NCBI GenBank assembly: GCA_020632885.1
Contig: JACKEQ010000030.1
Coordinates: forward strand, 4,478 to 68,477
DNA length: 64,000 nucleotides
Source: Alphaproteobacteria bacterium
Lineage (GTDB): Bacteria; Myxococcota_A; UBA796; GCA-2862545
Direction of reading: 5' to 3'
The translations under genes were made by a program, and so were the position numbers. The notes beneath the pieces were generated by a model. The model ran no database searches and was not told where the DNA came from. It saw only the letters and a list, made by a program, of their open reading frames with translations. This document shows, piece by piece, positions 36,626-44,571 of the stretch. Position 1 is the first letter of the stretch; each line of letters starts with the position of its first letter.

Positions 36626-37938
36626 CCGTTACCTCCCGGCGCCATGAAGGTCGTGTTGACCTCGTAGTCGCGCTGACCGCCCTTCACGGTGATCTTGACG
36701 GGCACGATGGACCGGGCGCCGTTGGGAGCCCGGATGACGAGGGGCACCTGGCGGGCCTCCTCGGGCTTGAGCACGAGCTCGTTCATCTCCACCTCGGCCC
36801 CCGGGATCCCCTCGATGTCGAGGGTGAACTTCCGGTCGTCACCCTGTGCGTTGTTCACGATGCGCACGAGGTAGGTGTTGCGGACGAGGCCGTCGCCGTC
36901 CAACGCGTAGGTGCTGCCCGGCAGGCGCTGGATGCTGATGTCGAGCGGGTTGTGCAGCGCCATGGTGGCCACGATGCCCACGGCGAGACCGGTGACGAGC
37001 GTGCCGTAGAGCATCACGCGCGGACGGAGGGTCTTCTGGGGGCGCCCTTCCTGCAGCGCGATGGTGGTGTAGTTGACCAGGCTCGGGCGGTCGAACTTGC
37101 GCATCACGTCGGTACAGGCGTCGACGCAGCGGGCGCAGTTGATGCACTCGAGCTGGAAGCCGTCGCGGATGTCGATGCCCTGCGGGCAGACCGTCACGCA
37201 CTTCTTGCAGTCGATACAGGCCTTGGCCTCGATGGCCGCCTTGCCCTGCATGATGGGCACCGCGCTGTCGTAGCTCACCGTGAGGCTGTAGTCGTCGGTG
37301 AGCACGCTCTGGAAGCGCGCGTAGGGGCAGAGGTAGATGCAGAGCTGCTCGCGGAACCACAGCCAGTCCGCCATCATCCCGGCGAAGATGACACCCACGA
37401 TCATGTAGGAGGCCGTGGACGCCTCACCGGTCCAGAGCCAGCGGGCTCCGGCGAACCAGCTCACCACGCTCATGGCGAGCACGAAGGCGTGGATGGCGAG
37501 CAGCGCGACCTTGGCGGACTTGCGCCAGATCTTGTCGAAGTTCCAGGGACCGGCGTCGCGCCGCAGGCGGCTCGCACCGTCGCCCTCGACGATGGCTTCG
37601 ACCCGGCGGACCCACTCCTCGAGGAACACGGTCTGGGGGCACATGTAGCCGCACCAGACGCGCCCGAGGAGCGCGCTCGCCAGGAACAGGCTGAAGGCCG
37701 CCATCAGCGCCATCAGCACCATGAGGAACCCGTCGGACGCCGTGAAGACGTGGCCCAGCAGGTAGAACCTGCGAGCCGGGACGTCTGCGAGGACAGCCGG
37801 GTGGTTCCCCACGTTGATCCAGGGGACCACGAAGAGGAACATGATGAGACCGAACCCGGTCGCCCGATGGAGGTGCTGGAACCTCCCCATCACGTTGCGG
37901 GTGTAGATCCACTGCCGCGTGCCGTGGAACATGCTCAT
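36622..37938 (-). CDS. ccoG: cbb3 oxidase accessory ferredoxin-like protein CcoG
   Basis: 438 residues. Several membrane helices, WCGYMCPQTVFLEEWVRRVE, then two 4Fe-4S motifs (CIDCKKCVTVCP; CINCARCVDAC), and a C-terminal beta-sandwich outside the membrane (FTLDIEGIPGAEVEMNELVLKP is part). CcoG reduces copper(II) during cbb3 assembly. AGGAG lies six bases before ATG 37938. 31 bases after the ccoP stop, so in the same operon. Confidence 0.95.
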   Translation of the reverse strand: MSMFHGTRQWIYTRNVMGRFQHLHRATGFGLIMFLFVVPWINVGNHPAVLADVPARRFYLLGHVFTASDGFLMVLMALMAAFSLFLASALLGRVWCGYMCPQTVFLEEWVRRVEAIVEGDGASRLRRDAGPWNFDKIWRKSAKVALLAIHAFVLAMSVVSWFAGARWLWTGEASTASYMIVGVIFAGMMADWLWFREQLCIYLCPYARFQSVLTDDYSLTVSYDSAVPIMQGKAAIEAKACIDCKKCVTVCPQGIDIRDGFQLECINCARCVDACTDVMRKFDRPSLVNYTTIALQEGRPQKTLRPRVMLYGTLVTGLAVGIVATMALHNPLDISIQRLPGSTYALDGDGLVRNTYLVRIVNNAQGDDRKFTLDIEGIPGAEVEMNELVLKPEEARQVPLVIRAPNGARSIVPVKITVKGGQRDYEVNTTFMAPGGNG

Positions 37939-37969
37939 CGTCGTCTCCTACCCCAGGTGTGGGGTGAAC

Positions 37970-38788
37970 CTACTGTGGGTGACTCTTCTCGTGCACGAAG
38001 CGTGCCAGAGCGTCGATCTTCTCGTCGCCGAGGATGGGTCCCCAGGCGACCATTCCCTTGTCGGGAACACCCTTCGTGATCGTAGTGCGAATCTGGTCGA
38101 GCTCGCCGCCGTGGATCCATTCAGCATCAATCAGATTGGGTCCGATCTGGCCGGTCATGTCCGCCTTGTGGCACACGGCGCAGTTCTCCTGGAACAGCTT
38201 CTCGCCGTCCAGCGCGACCGCCTCACCCGTGCCCGCAGCCACCGCCTCGGGAGCGGGAGCCGCCTCGGGAGCGGGAGCTGTCGTGCCCCCGGTGCCCTTC
38301 TTGGAGAACACGAACGCCGCGGCCTGCTGCACCTTCTGCGGGCCCAGGATGGCCCCCCAGGCGGGCATGCCCTTCGCCGCCACGCCGTTCGTGACGGTGG
38401 CGAGGATCTCCGGTCCGGATCCGCCGTGGATCCAGGTGTCGTCGATCAGGTTGGGCCCGATCCCGCCCGTGAGGTCTGCCTTGTGACAGCTCGCGCAGGT
38501 GGTCTGGTAGATCTGCTCGCCGGCTGCCAGCGTGGCCGCATCGGTCGGGAGCTCCGCGACCATCTCGGTCTTCGGCCAGCGGGCCTCGGCCGCGGCCATC
38601 TCCACATCGTAGGCAGCGGCCTGGGTGTTGCCCTCCATGCCGTGGTGCCAGATGGGGTAGATCGCCGCGAACACGATGCTGCCGCCGAACAGGCCGAGCC
38701 ACCAATCGGGGAGCGCGTTGTCGTACTCCTCGATGCCGTCGGCCTCCTCGGAGTGGCCGAGCTTCTCGTTCATCGCCTTGCCCATCAT
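37970..38788 (-). CDS. ccoP: cbb3-type cytochrome c oxidase subunit CcoP (diheme)
   Basis: 272 residues. N-terminal membrane helix (NALPDWWLGLFGGSIVFAAIY), then two cytochrome c domains with CASCH and CAVCH, each followed by IGPNLID and a Met-ligand region (KGMPAWG; KGMVAWG). The domains are separated by a Pro/Ala/Glu linker. It passes electrons to CcoO and CcoN. Two ATGs in tandem; the first overlaps the ccoQ stop (ATGA), and AGGAGGA lies directly before them. Confidence 0.95.
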   Translation of the reverse strand: MMGKAMNEKLGHSEEADGIEEYDNALPDWWLGLFGGSIVFAAIYPIWHHGMEGNTQAAAYDVEMAAAEARWPKTEMVAELPTDAATLAAGEQIYQTTCASCHKADLTGGIGPNLIDDTWIHGGSGPEILATVTNGVAAKGMPAWGAILGPQKVQQAAAFVFSKKGTGGTTAPAPEAAPAPEAVAAGTGEAVALDGEKLFQENCAVCHKADMTGQIGPNLIDAEWIHGGELDQIRTTITKGVPDKGMVAWGPILGDEKIDALARFVHEKSHPQ

Positions 38789-38955
38789 TCCTCCTCGTCG
38801 AACGGCATGCGCGATGCCGCTTCGAGTGCCGCGCGGTGGGAGGGCCACCACGTCCAGAGAATCCATCCCGCCATCGTGGCGGAGAACACGACCGTCATGA
38901 CGCCCATCAGCCAGCCCATCTGGGCCATGGCAGCGCCTTCCTTGAGCACCGTCAT
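38785..38955 (-). CDS. ccoQ: cbb3-type cytochrome c oxidase subunit CcoQ
   Basis: 56 residues with one membrane helix (GWLMGVMTVVFSATMAGWIL) followed by WTWWPSHRAALEAASRMPFD, the usual CcoQ pattern of helix and charged tail. It stabilises the complex. ATG overlaps the ccoO stop by one base and its stop overlaps the ccoP start. Confidence 0.9.
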   Translation of the reverse strand: MTVLKEGAAMAQMGWLMGVMTVVFSATMAGWILWTWWPSHRAALEAASRMPFDEEE

Positions 38956-39638
38956 CACTCCGCCTTCGCCATCTTGCCGGGCCGGTCGGTACCGAGCCGC
39001 TGCAGGTAGGCCGTGAGAGCGACGATCTCGTCGTCCCACGCGACGGTGATGTTCGCGGCCTTCAGGCTGTCGACGATGGGCTTCGCCTCCTTCTCGAGCA
39101 CAGCGGCCGTGTTGTTCACCTGGTCGTCGGTGTAGGGGGTGCCGACCATCCGGAGAGCCGAGAGCGAAGCGCTCACGTCCGCGGGGTCCACCTTCCAGTC
39201 GAGCAGCCAGGCGTAGGCCGGCATGATCGACCCGGGCGACGTGCTGCGCGGGTCCTTCATGTGCTCGTAGTGCCATGCGTCCGGGTACTTGCCGCCCACA
39301 CGGTGGAGGTCCGGGCCGATGCGCCGGCTACCGAGCAGGAACGGACGGTCCCAGGAGTACTCCGAGGCGTGCGACCACTCGCCGTAGCGGAGGGTCTCGT
39401 CGCGGAAGGGGCGCACCATCTGCGAGTGGCAGGCGAGGCAGCCCTCGCGCTGGTAGATGTCGCGCCCGGCCACCTGGAGCGGGGTGTAGGGCTCCGGGGT
39501 GGCCTCGGTGTGGCCAGCGCCCACCGTGAACATCGGGATGATCTCGACGAGCCCCCCGATGGAGATGCACACGGTGGTGAGGGCGGCCATGAGGCCGGCC
39601 TTGCCCTCGAGCATTCTGCGATGCCAGTGGTCTCCCAT
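38955..39638 (-). CDS. ccoO: cbb3-type cytochrome c oxidase subunit CcoO (monoheme)
   Basis: 227 residues. N-terminal membrane helix, then YQREGCLACHSQMVRPFRDE with the heme c site CLACH, the family stretch RYGEWSHASEYSWDRPFLLG and RIGPDLHRVGGKYPDAWH, and the axial Met in PGSIMPAYAWL. It transfers electrons from CcoP to CcoN. Starts 8 bases after the ccoN stop. Confidence 0.96.
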   Translation of the reverse strand: MGDHWHRRMLEGKAGLMAALTTVCISIGGLVEIIPMFTVGAGHTEATPEPYTPLQVAGRDIYQREGCLACHSQMVRPFRDETLRYGEWSHASEYSWDRPFLLGSRRIGPDLHRVGGKYPDAWHYEHMKDPRSTSPGSIMPAYAWLLDWKVDPADVSASLSALRMVGTPYTDDQVNNTAAVLEKEAKPIVDSLKAANITVAWDDEIVALTAYLQRLGTDRPGKMAKAE

Positions 39639-39646
39639 CGTTCACC

Positions 39647-41083
39647 TCACTTCGCGGGGACGTACGCGCTGGAGTCGATCGGCTCGGGAGTGAGGATCGT
39701 GCGCGTGAAGTTGTAGGCCATGAGCAGGACGCCGGTGACGTAGACGAGTCCACCGATGAGCCGCGTGACGTAGAAGGGCTGGAGCTGGTCCACGATGTCG
39801 ACGAAGATGGGGTACTGGAGCTGCCCCGCCTCGTCGATCGCGCGCCACATCAGGCCCTCGGTGAGCCCGCCGCCCCACATGGCGACGGTGTAGAGGACGA
39901 CGCCGATGGTCGCCATCCAGAAGTGCGCCGTGGCGAGCGACTCGCTGTGGAGCGGACGCTTCCAGAGGCGCGGCACGAGCCAGTAGAGGGTGCCGAAGCC
40001 CATCATGCCCACCCAGCCGAGCGCACCGCTGTGCACGTGGCCGACGACCCAGTTGGTGTAGTGGGACAGCGCGGAGACCGCGCGGATGGACATCATCGGG
40101 CCCTCGAAGGTGCTCATGCCGTAGAAGCTGACGGCCACCGCCATGAACTTCAGCACGTGGTCCGTGCGGACCTTCTCCCAGGCGCCGCGGAGCGTGAGCA
40201 GGCCGTTGAGCATCCCGCCCCAGCTGGGCGCGATGAGCATGACACTGAAGATCATCCCGAGCGTCTGGGCCCAGTCGGGCAGCGCGCTGTACAGGAGGTG
40301 GTGGGGGCCGGCCCAGATGTAGAGGAACACGAGCGCCCAGAAGTGCACGATGGACAGCCGGTAGCTGAACACCGGGCGCTGCGCGGCCTTCGGCAGGAAG
40401 TAGTACATCAGGCCGAGGATCGGGGTGGTGAGCAGGAAGCCCACGGCGTTGTGGCCGTACCACCACTGCACGAGCGCGTCCGTCATCCCCGCGTAGATCG
40501 GGTAGCTCCGCGTCAACGTCGCCGGAATCGCGAGGTTGTTGAACACGTGGAGCACCGGGATGGTGATGAGGAAGCTGATGTAGAACCACAGGGCGACGTA
40601 CAGGTGCTCGACCTTGCGGTTGGCGACCGTCAGGGCGAAATTCGCCGCGAAGGTCAGGAAGAAGACCGCGATGGCGATGTCGATCGGCCAGATGGTCTCG
40701 GCGTACTCGTGGGTCTGCGTCATCCCGCTCAAGAGCGTGAGGACCGCGGACACGAGCATGCCCTGCCAGCCCCAGAAGTGGATGTTCGACATCAGGTCGC
40801 TGTACATCCGCGTCTTCAGGAGCCGCTGCGTGCTGTAGTACATGCCGCCGAACACGAAGTTGGCCGTGAACGCGAAGATCACGCCGTTCGTGTGGACGGG
40901 GCGCAGCCGCCCGAAGGTGAGCTGCGGGATCCCGAGGTTGGCGGGCCACCAGGTGAGCTGGAGCGCGAGGATGACTCCGATGGTCATCGCCACGACGCCC
41001 CAGATGACCGTCGCGACGACGAACTTCTTGACGATTTCGTCGTCGTAGTTGGGCGCGGGTGCGCCGCTGGTTGTCTGACTCAT
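39647..41083 (-). CDS. ccoN: cbb3-type cytochrome c oxidase catalytic subunit CcoN
   Basis: 478 residues with about 12 membrane helices. Heme-copper oxidase family; type-C features include NGVIFAFTANFVFGGMYY, WWYGHNAVGFLLTTPILG around the CuB site, AGPHHLLYSALPDW and VVGHVHSGALGW. It reduces O2 to water with high affinity and pumps protons. GGAGGT precedes the ATG. It heads the ccoNOQPGHIS operon, whose sigma-54 promoter is 29 bases upstream. Confidence 0.97.
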   Translation of the reverse strand: MSQTTSGAPAPNYDDEIVKKFVVATVIWGVVAMTIGVILALQLTWWPANLGIPQLTFGRLRPVHTNGVIFAFTANFVFGGMYYSTQRLLKTRMYSDLMSNIHFWGWQGMLVSAVLTLLSGMTQTHEYAETIWPIDIAIAVFFLTFAANFALTVANRKVEHLYVALWFYISFLITIPVLHVFNNLAIPATLTRSYPIYAGMTDALVQWWYGHNAVGFLLTTPILGLMYYFLPKAAQRPVFSYRLSIVHFWALVFLYIWAGPHHLLYSALPDWAQTLGMIFSVMLIAPSWGGMLNGLLTLRGAWEKVRTDHVLKFMAVAVSFYGMSTFEGPMMSIRAVSALSHYTNWVVGHVHSGALGWVGMMGFGTLYWLVPRLWKRPLHSESLATAHFWMATIGVVLYTVAMWGGGLTEGLMWRAIDEAGQLQYPIFVDIVDQLQPFYVTRLIGGLVYVTGVLLMAYNFTRTILTPEPIDSSAYVPAK

Positions 41084-41110
41084 ACGACCTCCGTCGAGGG
41101 CAAGGTCGAC

Positions 41111-41126
41111 AGCAAGGGTCGTGCCA
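41111..41126 (-). promoter_or_regulatory. Sigma-54 promoter of ccoNOQPGHIS operon
   Basis: On the minus strand TGGCACGACCCTTGCT, a perfect -24/-12 match. The -12 GC pair ends 29 bases before ccoN ATG. This is unexpected for cbb3 operons, which are usually FNR/FixK-driven; no TTGAT-N4-ATCAA box is present in this spacer. Confidence 0.9.
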
Positions 41127-41193
41127 TTGAGGGGTTTTCGAGCTTCCCAAGGGTTCGGGTTCCCGGGATCCTCCCGTGGGCGTCGGAGGGGAC

Positions 41194-41209
41194 GGCGATC
41201 GCTGTGCCA
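41194..41209 (-). promoter_or_regulatory. Second, weaker -24/-12-like site upstream of ccoN
   Basis: On the minus strand TGGCACAGCGATCGCC: perfect -24 element, right 5-base spacing, -12 element TCGC instead of TTGC. It could be a secondary promoter or, since it forms part of a dyad with 41232-41239, an activator site. Confidence 0.3.
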
Positions 41210-41239
41210 TCCCGTACGCCGAGTGCGCGATATGGCACA
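41203..41239. promoter_or_regulatory. Inverted repeat in cco divergent control region
   Basis: TGTGCCAT (41203-41210) and ATGGCACA (41232-41239) form an 8-bp inverted pair 21 bases apart, midway between the two divergent sigma-54 promoters. This is where an enhancer-binding protein dimer or pair of dimers would be expected. Confidence 0.4.
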
Positions 41240-41280
41240 CCGTCTCGCACAGGGCCTTGGGTCCTACGGCACACCCTCGT

Positions 41281-41296
41281 TGGCACACGCGTTGCA
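41281..41296 (+). promoter_or_regulatory. Sigma-54 promoter of the 75-residue protein/SafE unit
   Basis: TGGCACACGCGTTGCA: perfect -24 and -12 elements and spacing. The -12 element ends 28 bases before the ATG at 41324, with GGGAGGA between. Divergent from the ccoN promoter, so one control region serves both. Confidence 0.88.
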
Positions 41297-41323
41297 GTAC
41301 CGCATCCGGTGGGAGGACCGTCG

Positions 41324-41551
41324 ATGAACCTGAACGTCGACTGGGTGGTGGATGCCCTGCTGCGGCAGGTCCGCCAGGTGGCGGAGCGCGAGGGGAGCCC
41401 CCCGGTGGCCGTACGGCTGCGGGTGGCCCCGCCGGACGGTCCGCGCGTGGCGAAGAAGCTCAAGGAACACCTCCCGGGCGTCGAGCTGGAGGTCGTCGAG
41501 CGCGAGGGCCATCCTCGCGTCCTCATGGTGTCGTTCGCCCTGGAGCGTTGA
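41324..41551 (+). CDS. Small conserved-looking cytosolic protein in cbb3 island
   Basis: 75 residues, no membrane helix or signal. Helix (NLNVDWVVDALLRQVRQVAE), then strand-helix-strand (PVAVRLRVAPPDGPRVAKKL, VELEVVEREGHPRVLMVSFAL). Ribosome site GGGAGGA six bases upstream and a perfect sigma-54 promoter make it a real gene. It is followed after one base by the SafE-type gene. I do not recognise the family; a role in copper or heme handling for the oxidase is only a guess from place. Confidence 0.75.
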   Translation: MNLNVDWVVDALLRQVRQVAEREGSPPVAVRLRVAPPDGPRVAKKLKEHLPGVELEVVEREGHPRVLMVSFALER

Positions 41552-41552
41552 G

Positions 41553-42191
41553 ATGACCGCGTTCCTCGTCGCCGTGTCCCTGGCGGCCATCGCCGGCACG
41601 CCGCACTGCGTCGGCATGTGCGGGGGCTTCGCCACGGCGGCCTCCGAGAGCGGCATGCTCCCGTACCAGGTCGGCCGCATCGGCACGTACGCCGCCCTGG
41701 GTGCCCTGGCCGGCGCCGCGGGCCGCTGGATCCCCGGGCCTTCCTGGGTGTCCACGGTGGTCGGTGGCGTGCTCGTCGTGGGCATGGCGGCGTCCCTCGC
41801 CGGCCTGCTGCCCGAGCCCCGCTTCCAGATCCCGGGCCTGCGCGCCTTCGGGCGTCTGCTGCACGGGCGCTCCGGTCCCGTCGCCGCCCTGGCGCTCGGC
41901 GTGCTGAACGGGCTGCTGCCGTGCGGTCTGCTCTACGGCGCGCTGGCACTTCCGGTCGCCGCAGGAGACGCCGCGTCGGGCGCCATCCTCATGACGGTGT
42001 TCGGGCTCTGGACCGCCATCCCCCTCCTCCTCGCCGCCACCGGCCTGCGCCAGCTCCTGCAGCGCACGCCCTCCGCACGGCGCGCGCTCGCCGGCGTGGT
42101 GCTGATCTCCGGGCTGGCCGGGCTCGCCATGCGGCTGCCCACGGGCGAGGTCTCCGCGGACGGCGAGCCCCTGTGTCACACCCCCCCGTAG
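41553..42191 (+). CDS. SafE/COG2836-type sulfite-exporter-like membrane protein
   Basis: 212 residues with about six membrane helices. The N-terminus AIAGTPHCVGMCGGFATA carries the HCxGMCGG signature of the COG2836 group of TauE/SafE proteins, and GLLPCGLLYGALALP forms the second half. Members are often next to cbb3 genes and are linked to copper delivery or cytochrome maturation. The Cys/His motif facing the membrane fits metal transfer. One base after the preceding stop; same sigma-54 unit. Confidence 0.87.
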   Translation: MTAFLVAVSLAAIAGTPHCVGMCGGFATAASESGMLPYQVGRIGTYAALGALAGAAGRWIPGPSWVSTVVGGVLVVGMAASLAGLLPEPRFQIPGLRAFGRLLHGRSGPVAALALGVLNGLLPCGLLYGALALPVAAGDAASGAILMTVFGLWTAIPLLLAATGLRQLLQRTPSARRALAGVVLISGLAGLAMRLPTGEVSADGEPLCHTPP

Positions 42192-42212
42192 GGCGGGCGA
42201 CCCGACACAGGC

Positions 42213-43031
42213 TCAGGCCACGGGCACCACGAGCACCGGGCACCGCGCGGCCCGCACGACCTGCTCGGTGTGGGTGCCCAACACGCGGTCGCCGACGGAG
42301 TCGTGGCCGCGGGTGACCATCGCCACCAGGTCCACGTCGAGGTCGGCAGCCGCGTCCGCGATGCGGGTGGCCACGCTGGACCCGTGCGACACCCCGAGGG
42401 TCAGGGAGAGCGTGTGGGGCGGGGGGATCCGGACCTCCGGGAGCTCCTCGCCCACGTGCACCACCACGAAGGCCACGGGCCCCGCCCGAAGTGAGGAGAG
42501 CAGCTCGGCGGCGGCCTGGACGGCGGGCGGAGCGTCCTGGTCGGAAGCCACGGGCACGAGGACCGTGCGGAGCCGCAGCGCACCGGTCTCCCGTACGACG
42601 AAGCCGGTCACGGCGTCGGGCACGACCAGGGCGGGCCGCGCGGACGACCGGGCCAGCCGTTCGCCCAGGCTGGCCTGCAGGAGCCGGGACCCCGCGGAGC
42701 GCCTGCGGGTGCCGACGATCACGAGGTCGGGTGCCGCCAGCCGCAGGGCCAGCTCGAGGGCCTCGGGCTCCCCGGGGCGCTCGGAGACGCGGAGCTCGGC
42801 GCGCCAGTCGGGCGCTCTCCAGCCGTCGTGCTCGGCCTTGCCCGGCACACCCCAGCGACCCAGCAGGTCCGTCGGTGCGGGCATCCCGGTCCACGCATGG
42901 TCGGCCCCGCCCTTCGTGGCATGCACCACCACGAGGTCCGCCGGCGCGAGGGAAGCGACCCGCCAGGCCGCGAGCCACGCGGGGGTGCTGCGGGGGTCGA
43001 GATCGGTGGCGAGGCTGATGGTCCGGTACAT
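42213..43031 (-). CDS. Tandem-domain universal stress protein
   Basis: 272 residues made of two USP folds: first strand MYRTISLATDLDPRS with GTRRRSAGSRLLQASLGERL, and second LRTVLVPVASDQ with VTRGHDSVGDRVLGTHTE. The motifs in both halves are near the G2xG9xG(S/T) ATP site but imperfect. ATG 43031 has AGGAG six bases before it. A sigma-54-like promoter lies 28 bases upstream, which adds it to the regulon. Confidence 0.88.
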   Translation of the reverse strand: MYRTISLATDLDPRSTPAWLAAWRVASLAPADLVVVHATKGGADHAWTGMPAPTDLLGRWGVPGKAEHDGWRAPDWRAELRVSERPGEPEALELALRLAAPDLVIVGTRRRSAGSRLLQASLGERLARSSARPALVVPDAVTGFVVRETGALRLRTVLVPVASDQDAPPAVQAAAELLSSLRAGPVAFVVVHVGEELPEVRIPPPHTLSLTLGVSHGSSVATRIADAAADLDVDLVAMVTRGHDSVGDRVLGTHTEQVVRAARCPVLVVPVA

Positions 43032-43058
43032 GAGCACTCCTGGGGACGGGTGCCGAAA

Positions 43059-43074
43059 TGCAAGGTCTGGACCA
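43059..43074 (-). promoter_or_regulatory. Sigma-54-like promoter of tandem universal stress gene
   Basis: On the minus strand TGGTCCAGACCTTGCA: -12 element perfect, -24 with TGG kept but CAC changed to TCC, spacing correct. The distance of 28 bases to ATG is the same as for the other sites. Likely weaker than its neighbours. Confidence 0.55.
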
Positions 43075-43114
43075 GGGTTTCAGGGGCGCTCATGTGTGTG
43101 TTCACGCACAGCTC

Positions 43115-43136
43115 GTGTGTGCGGGATTGCACATAC
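43115..43136. promoter_or_regulatory. Candidate activator-binding dyad upstream of hemN
   Basis: GTGTGTGC-GGGATT-GCACATAC, arms matching at 7 of 8 bases, centred about 48 bases upstream of the hemN -24 element and between the two divergent sigma-54 promoters. A related half-dyad (TGTGTG-TTCA-CGCACA) lies at 43095-43110. Possible enhancer sites for the NtrC-type regulator encoded nearby. Confidence 0.4.
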
Positions 43137-43173
43137 AACGCACGAACCGGGCGTCTGCGCCCACTCGTTCCGC

Positions 43174-43189
43174 TGGCACGGGAGTTGCT
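43174..43189 (+). promoter_or_regulatory. Sigma-54 promoter of hemN
   Basis: TGGCACGGGAGTTGCT, a perfect match to TGGCACGNNNNTTGCW. Its -12 element is 29 bases before GTG 43218, which fits a transcript starting near 43201 with GGAG in the leader. Confidence 0.9.
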
Positions 43190-43217
43190 GGCGTGCAGGC
43201 GCAGCCCTGGAGCCCCC

Positions 43218-44537
43218 GTGTCCCTCAGTCGTGCTCAGCGTGTCGCCCGCTATGGAGGTCGAGCGCCCCGCTACACCTCGTACCCGACGGCGAACCACTT
43301 CCACGACCTCGGGCCAGAGGCGGTGGTGGACGCGCTCTCCCGGCTGGAGCCCTCCGTCTCCGTGTACGCGCACGTCCCGTACTGCACCAAGCTCTGCTGG
43401 TACTGCGGCTGCAACACCACCATCCGTCGCGACCGGAGCATCGGCGAGTCCCTGGTGGACGGGCTCCTCGCGGAGCTCCAGCTCCTCGTGCCCCACATGG
43501 GGCGGCACAGGATGGGGCAGCTCGCGCTCGGAGGCGGCACGCCGAACTTCCTCACCGACGAGAGCCTGCGGCGGCTGATGGCGGGGATCGAGGAGGTGTT
43601 CGACGTCGACGACGCCACCGTCCGGAGCATCGAGCTCGATCCGCGCACCGTGGAGCCCACCCAGCTCACCACCCTCACCGAGCTCGGGTTCAGGCGGTTC
43701 TCGCTGGGCGTGCAGACCCTCGACCCCGAGGTGCAGCAGGTCGTCAACCGGCCCCTCGGCGCCAAGCGCCTCTGGAACATCGCCCACTCCCTCCGCAGCC
43801 GTGGGCCCACCTCGCTCAACCTCGATCTGATGGTCGGGCTGCCGCGCCAGACCCGCCAGACCCTCGATGGCACGCTCCGGTCGGTGCTCGCCATCCGTCC
43901 CGAGCGGCTGGCGGTGTTCCAGTACGCCCACATGCCGTCCATGCGGCCCGCCCAGAAGCTCCTCGAGCGCCACGGGCTCCCCGGTCCGGAGGACCGCGAC
44001 GAGCTCTTCCAGCACGTCGTCGAGCGGCTCTCGGAGGCTGGCTACGAGCGGGTGGGGTTCGACCACTTCGCGCTCCCCGACGACCCCATCGCGGTCGCGG
44101 CGCGGCACGGCAAGCTCGAACGGAACTTCCAGGGCTTCACCGAAGACGACTCGCGCGACCTCCTGGCGCTCGGGCCCAGCGCCATCGGCCGCGTGGGCCG
44201 GCTCTTCTACCAGAACCACCGCGACGTCACCCCCTGGCGCGAGGCCGTCGATGCCGGGGTCCTCCCGGTGGCCCGCGGGCTGCTCTCCACCGACGAGGAC
44301 GAGCTGCTCGGGAGCCTGATCAAGGATCTCATGTGCCGCGCGGAGACCACCCTGGAGCCGCTCGGACCCCTGCGTGCCGATGTGGAGGAGCGCCTCACGC
44401 CCCTCGTGCGTGACGGGCTCGTCGCCATCGAGGGCGATCGGGTGACCGTCACCGACGACGGCTTCGACTTCGTGCGTGCGGTGGCGGCCGTGTTCGACGC
44501 CAGGCTCGATCGTCGAGCGCACGCACCCGTCGCCTGA
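43218..44537 (+). CDS. hemN: Oxygen-independent coproporphyrinogen III oxidase (radical SAM)
   Basis: 439 residues (E. coli HemN 457). Radical SAM cluster motif CTKLCWYC with Cys56, Cys60 and Cys63 plus Cys65; GGGTPNFL for SAM binding; ELDPRTV; FQYAHMPSMRPAQK; and a C-terminal HemN domain (KDLMCRAE). Converts coproporphyrinogen III to protoporphyrinogen IX without O2, supplying heme under low oxygen. GTG 43218 is set by GGAG six bases upstream and the promoter; the frame open to 42828 is antisense to the usp gene. Confidence 0.95.
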   Translation: MSLSRAQRVARYGGRAPRYTSYPTANHFHDLGPEAVVDALSRLEPSVSVYAHVPYCTKLCWYCGCNTTIRRDRSIGESLVDGLLAELQLLVPHMGRHRMGQLALGGGTPNFLTDESLRRLMAGIEEVFDVDDATVRSIELDPRTVEPTQLTTLTELGFRRFSLGVQTLDPEVQQVVNRPLGAKRLWNIAHSLRSRGPTSLNLDLMVGLPRQTRQTLDGTLRSVLAIRPERLAVFQYAHMPSMRPAQKLLERHGLPGPEDRDELFQHVVERLSEAGYERVGFDHFALPDDPIAVAARHGKLERNFQGFTEDDSRDLLALGPSAIGRVGRLFYQNHRDVTPWREAVDAGVLPVARGLLSTDEDELLGSLIKDLMCRAETTLEPLGPLRADVEERLTPLVRDGLVAIEGDRVTVTDDGFDFVRAVAAVFDARLDRRAHAPVA

Positions 44538-44571
44538 TACCCTCGCCCCAACCCCCCCTCGAGGCAGCAAG

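Noticed and set aside
41233..41248. Another TGGCAC on the plus strand as a sigma-54 promoter
   Set aside because: The following GC element is one base too far (TGGCAC-N6-TCGC), which breaks the fixed helical spacing needed by sigma-54; kept only as part of a dyad.
41084..41323. FNR/FixK box for ccoN
   Set aside because: No TTGAT-N4-ATCAA or near match was found in the spacer.
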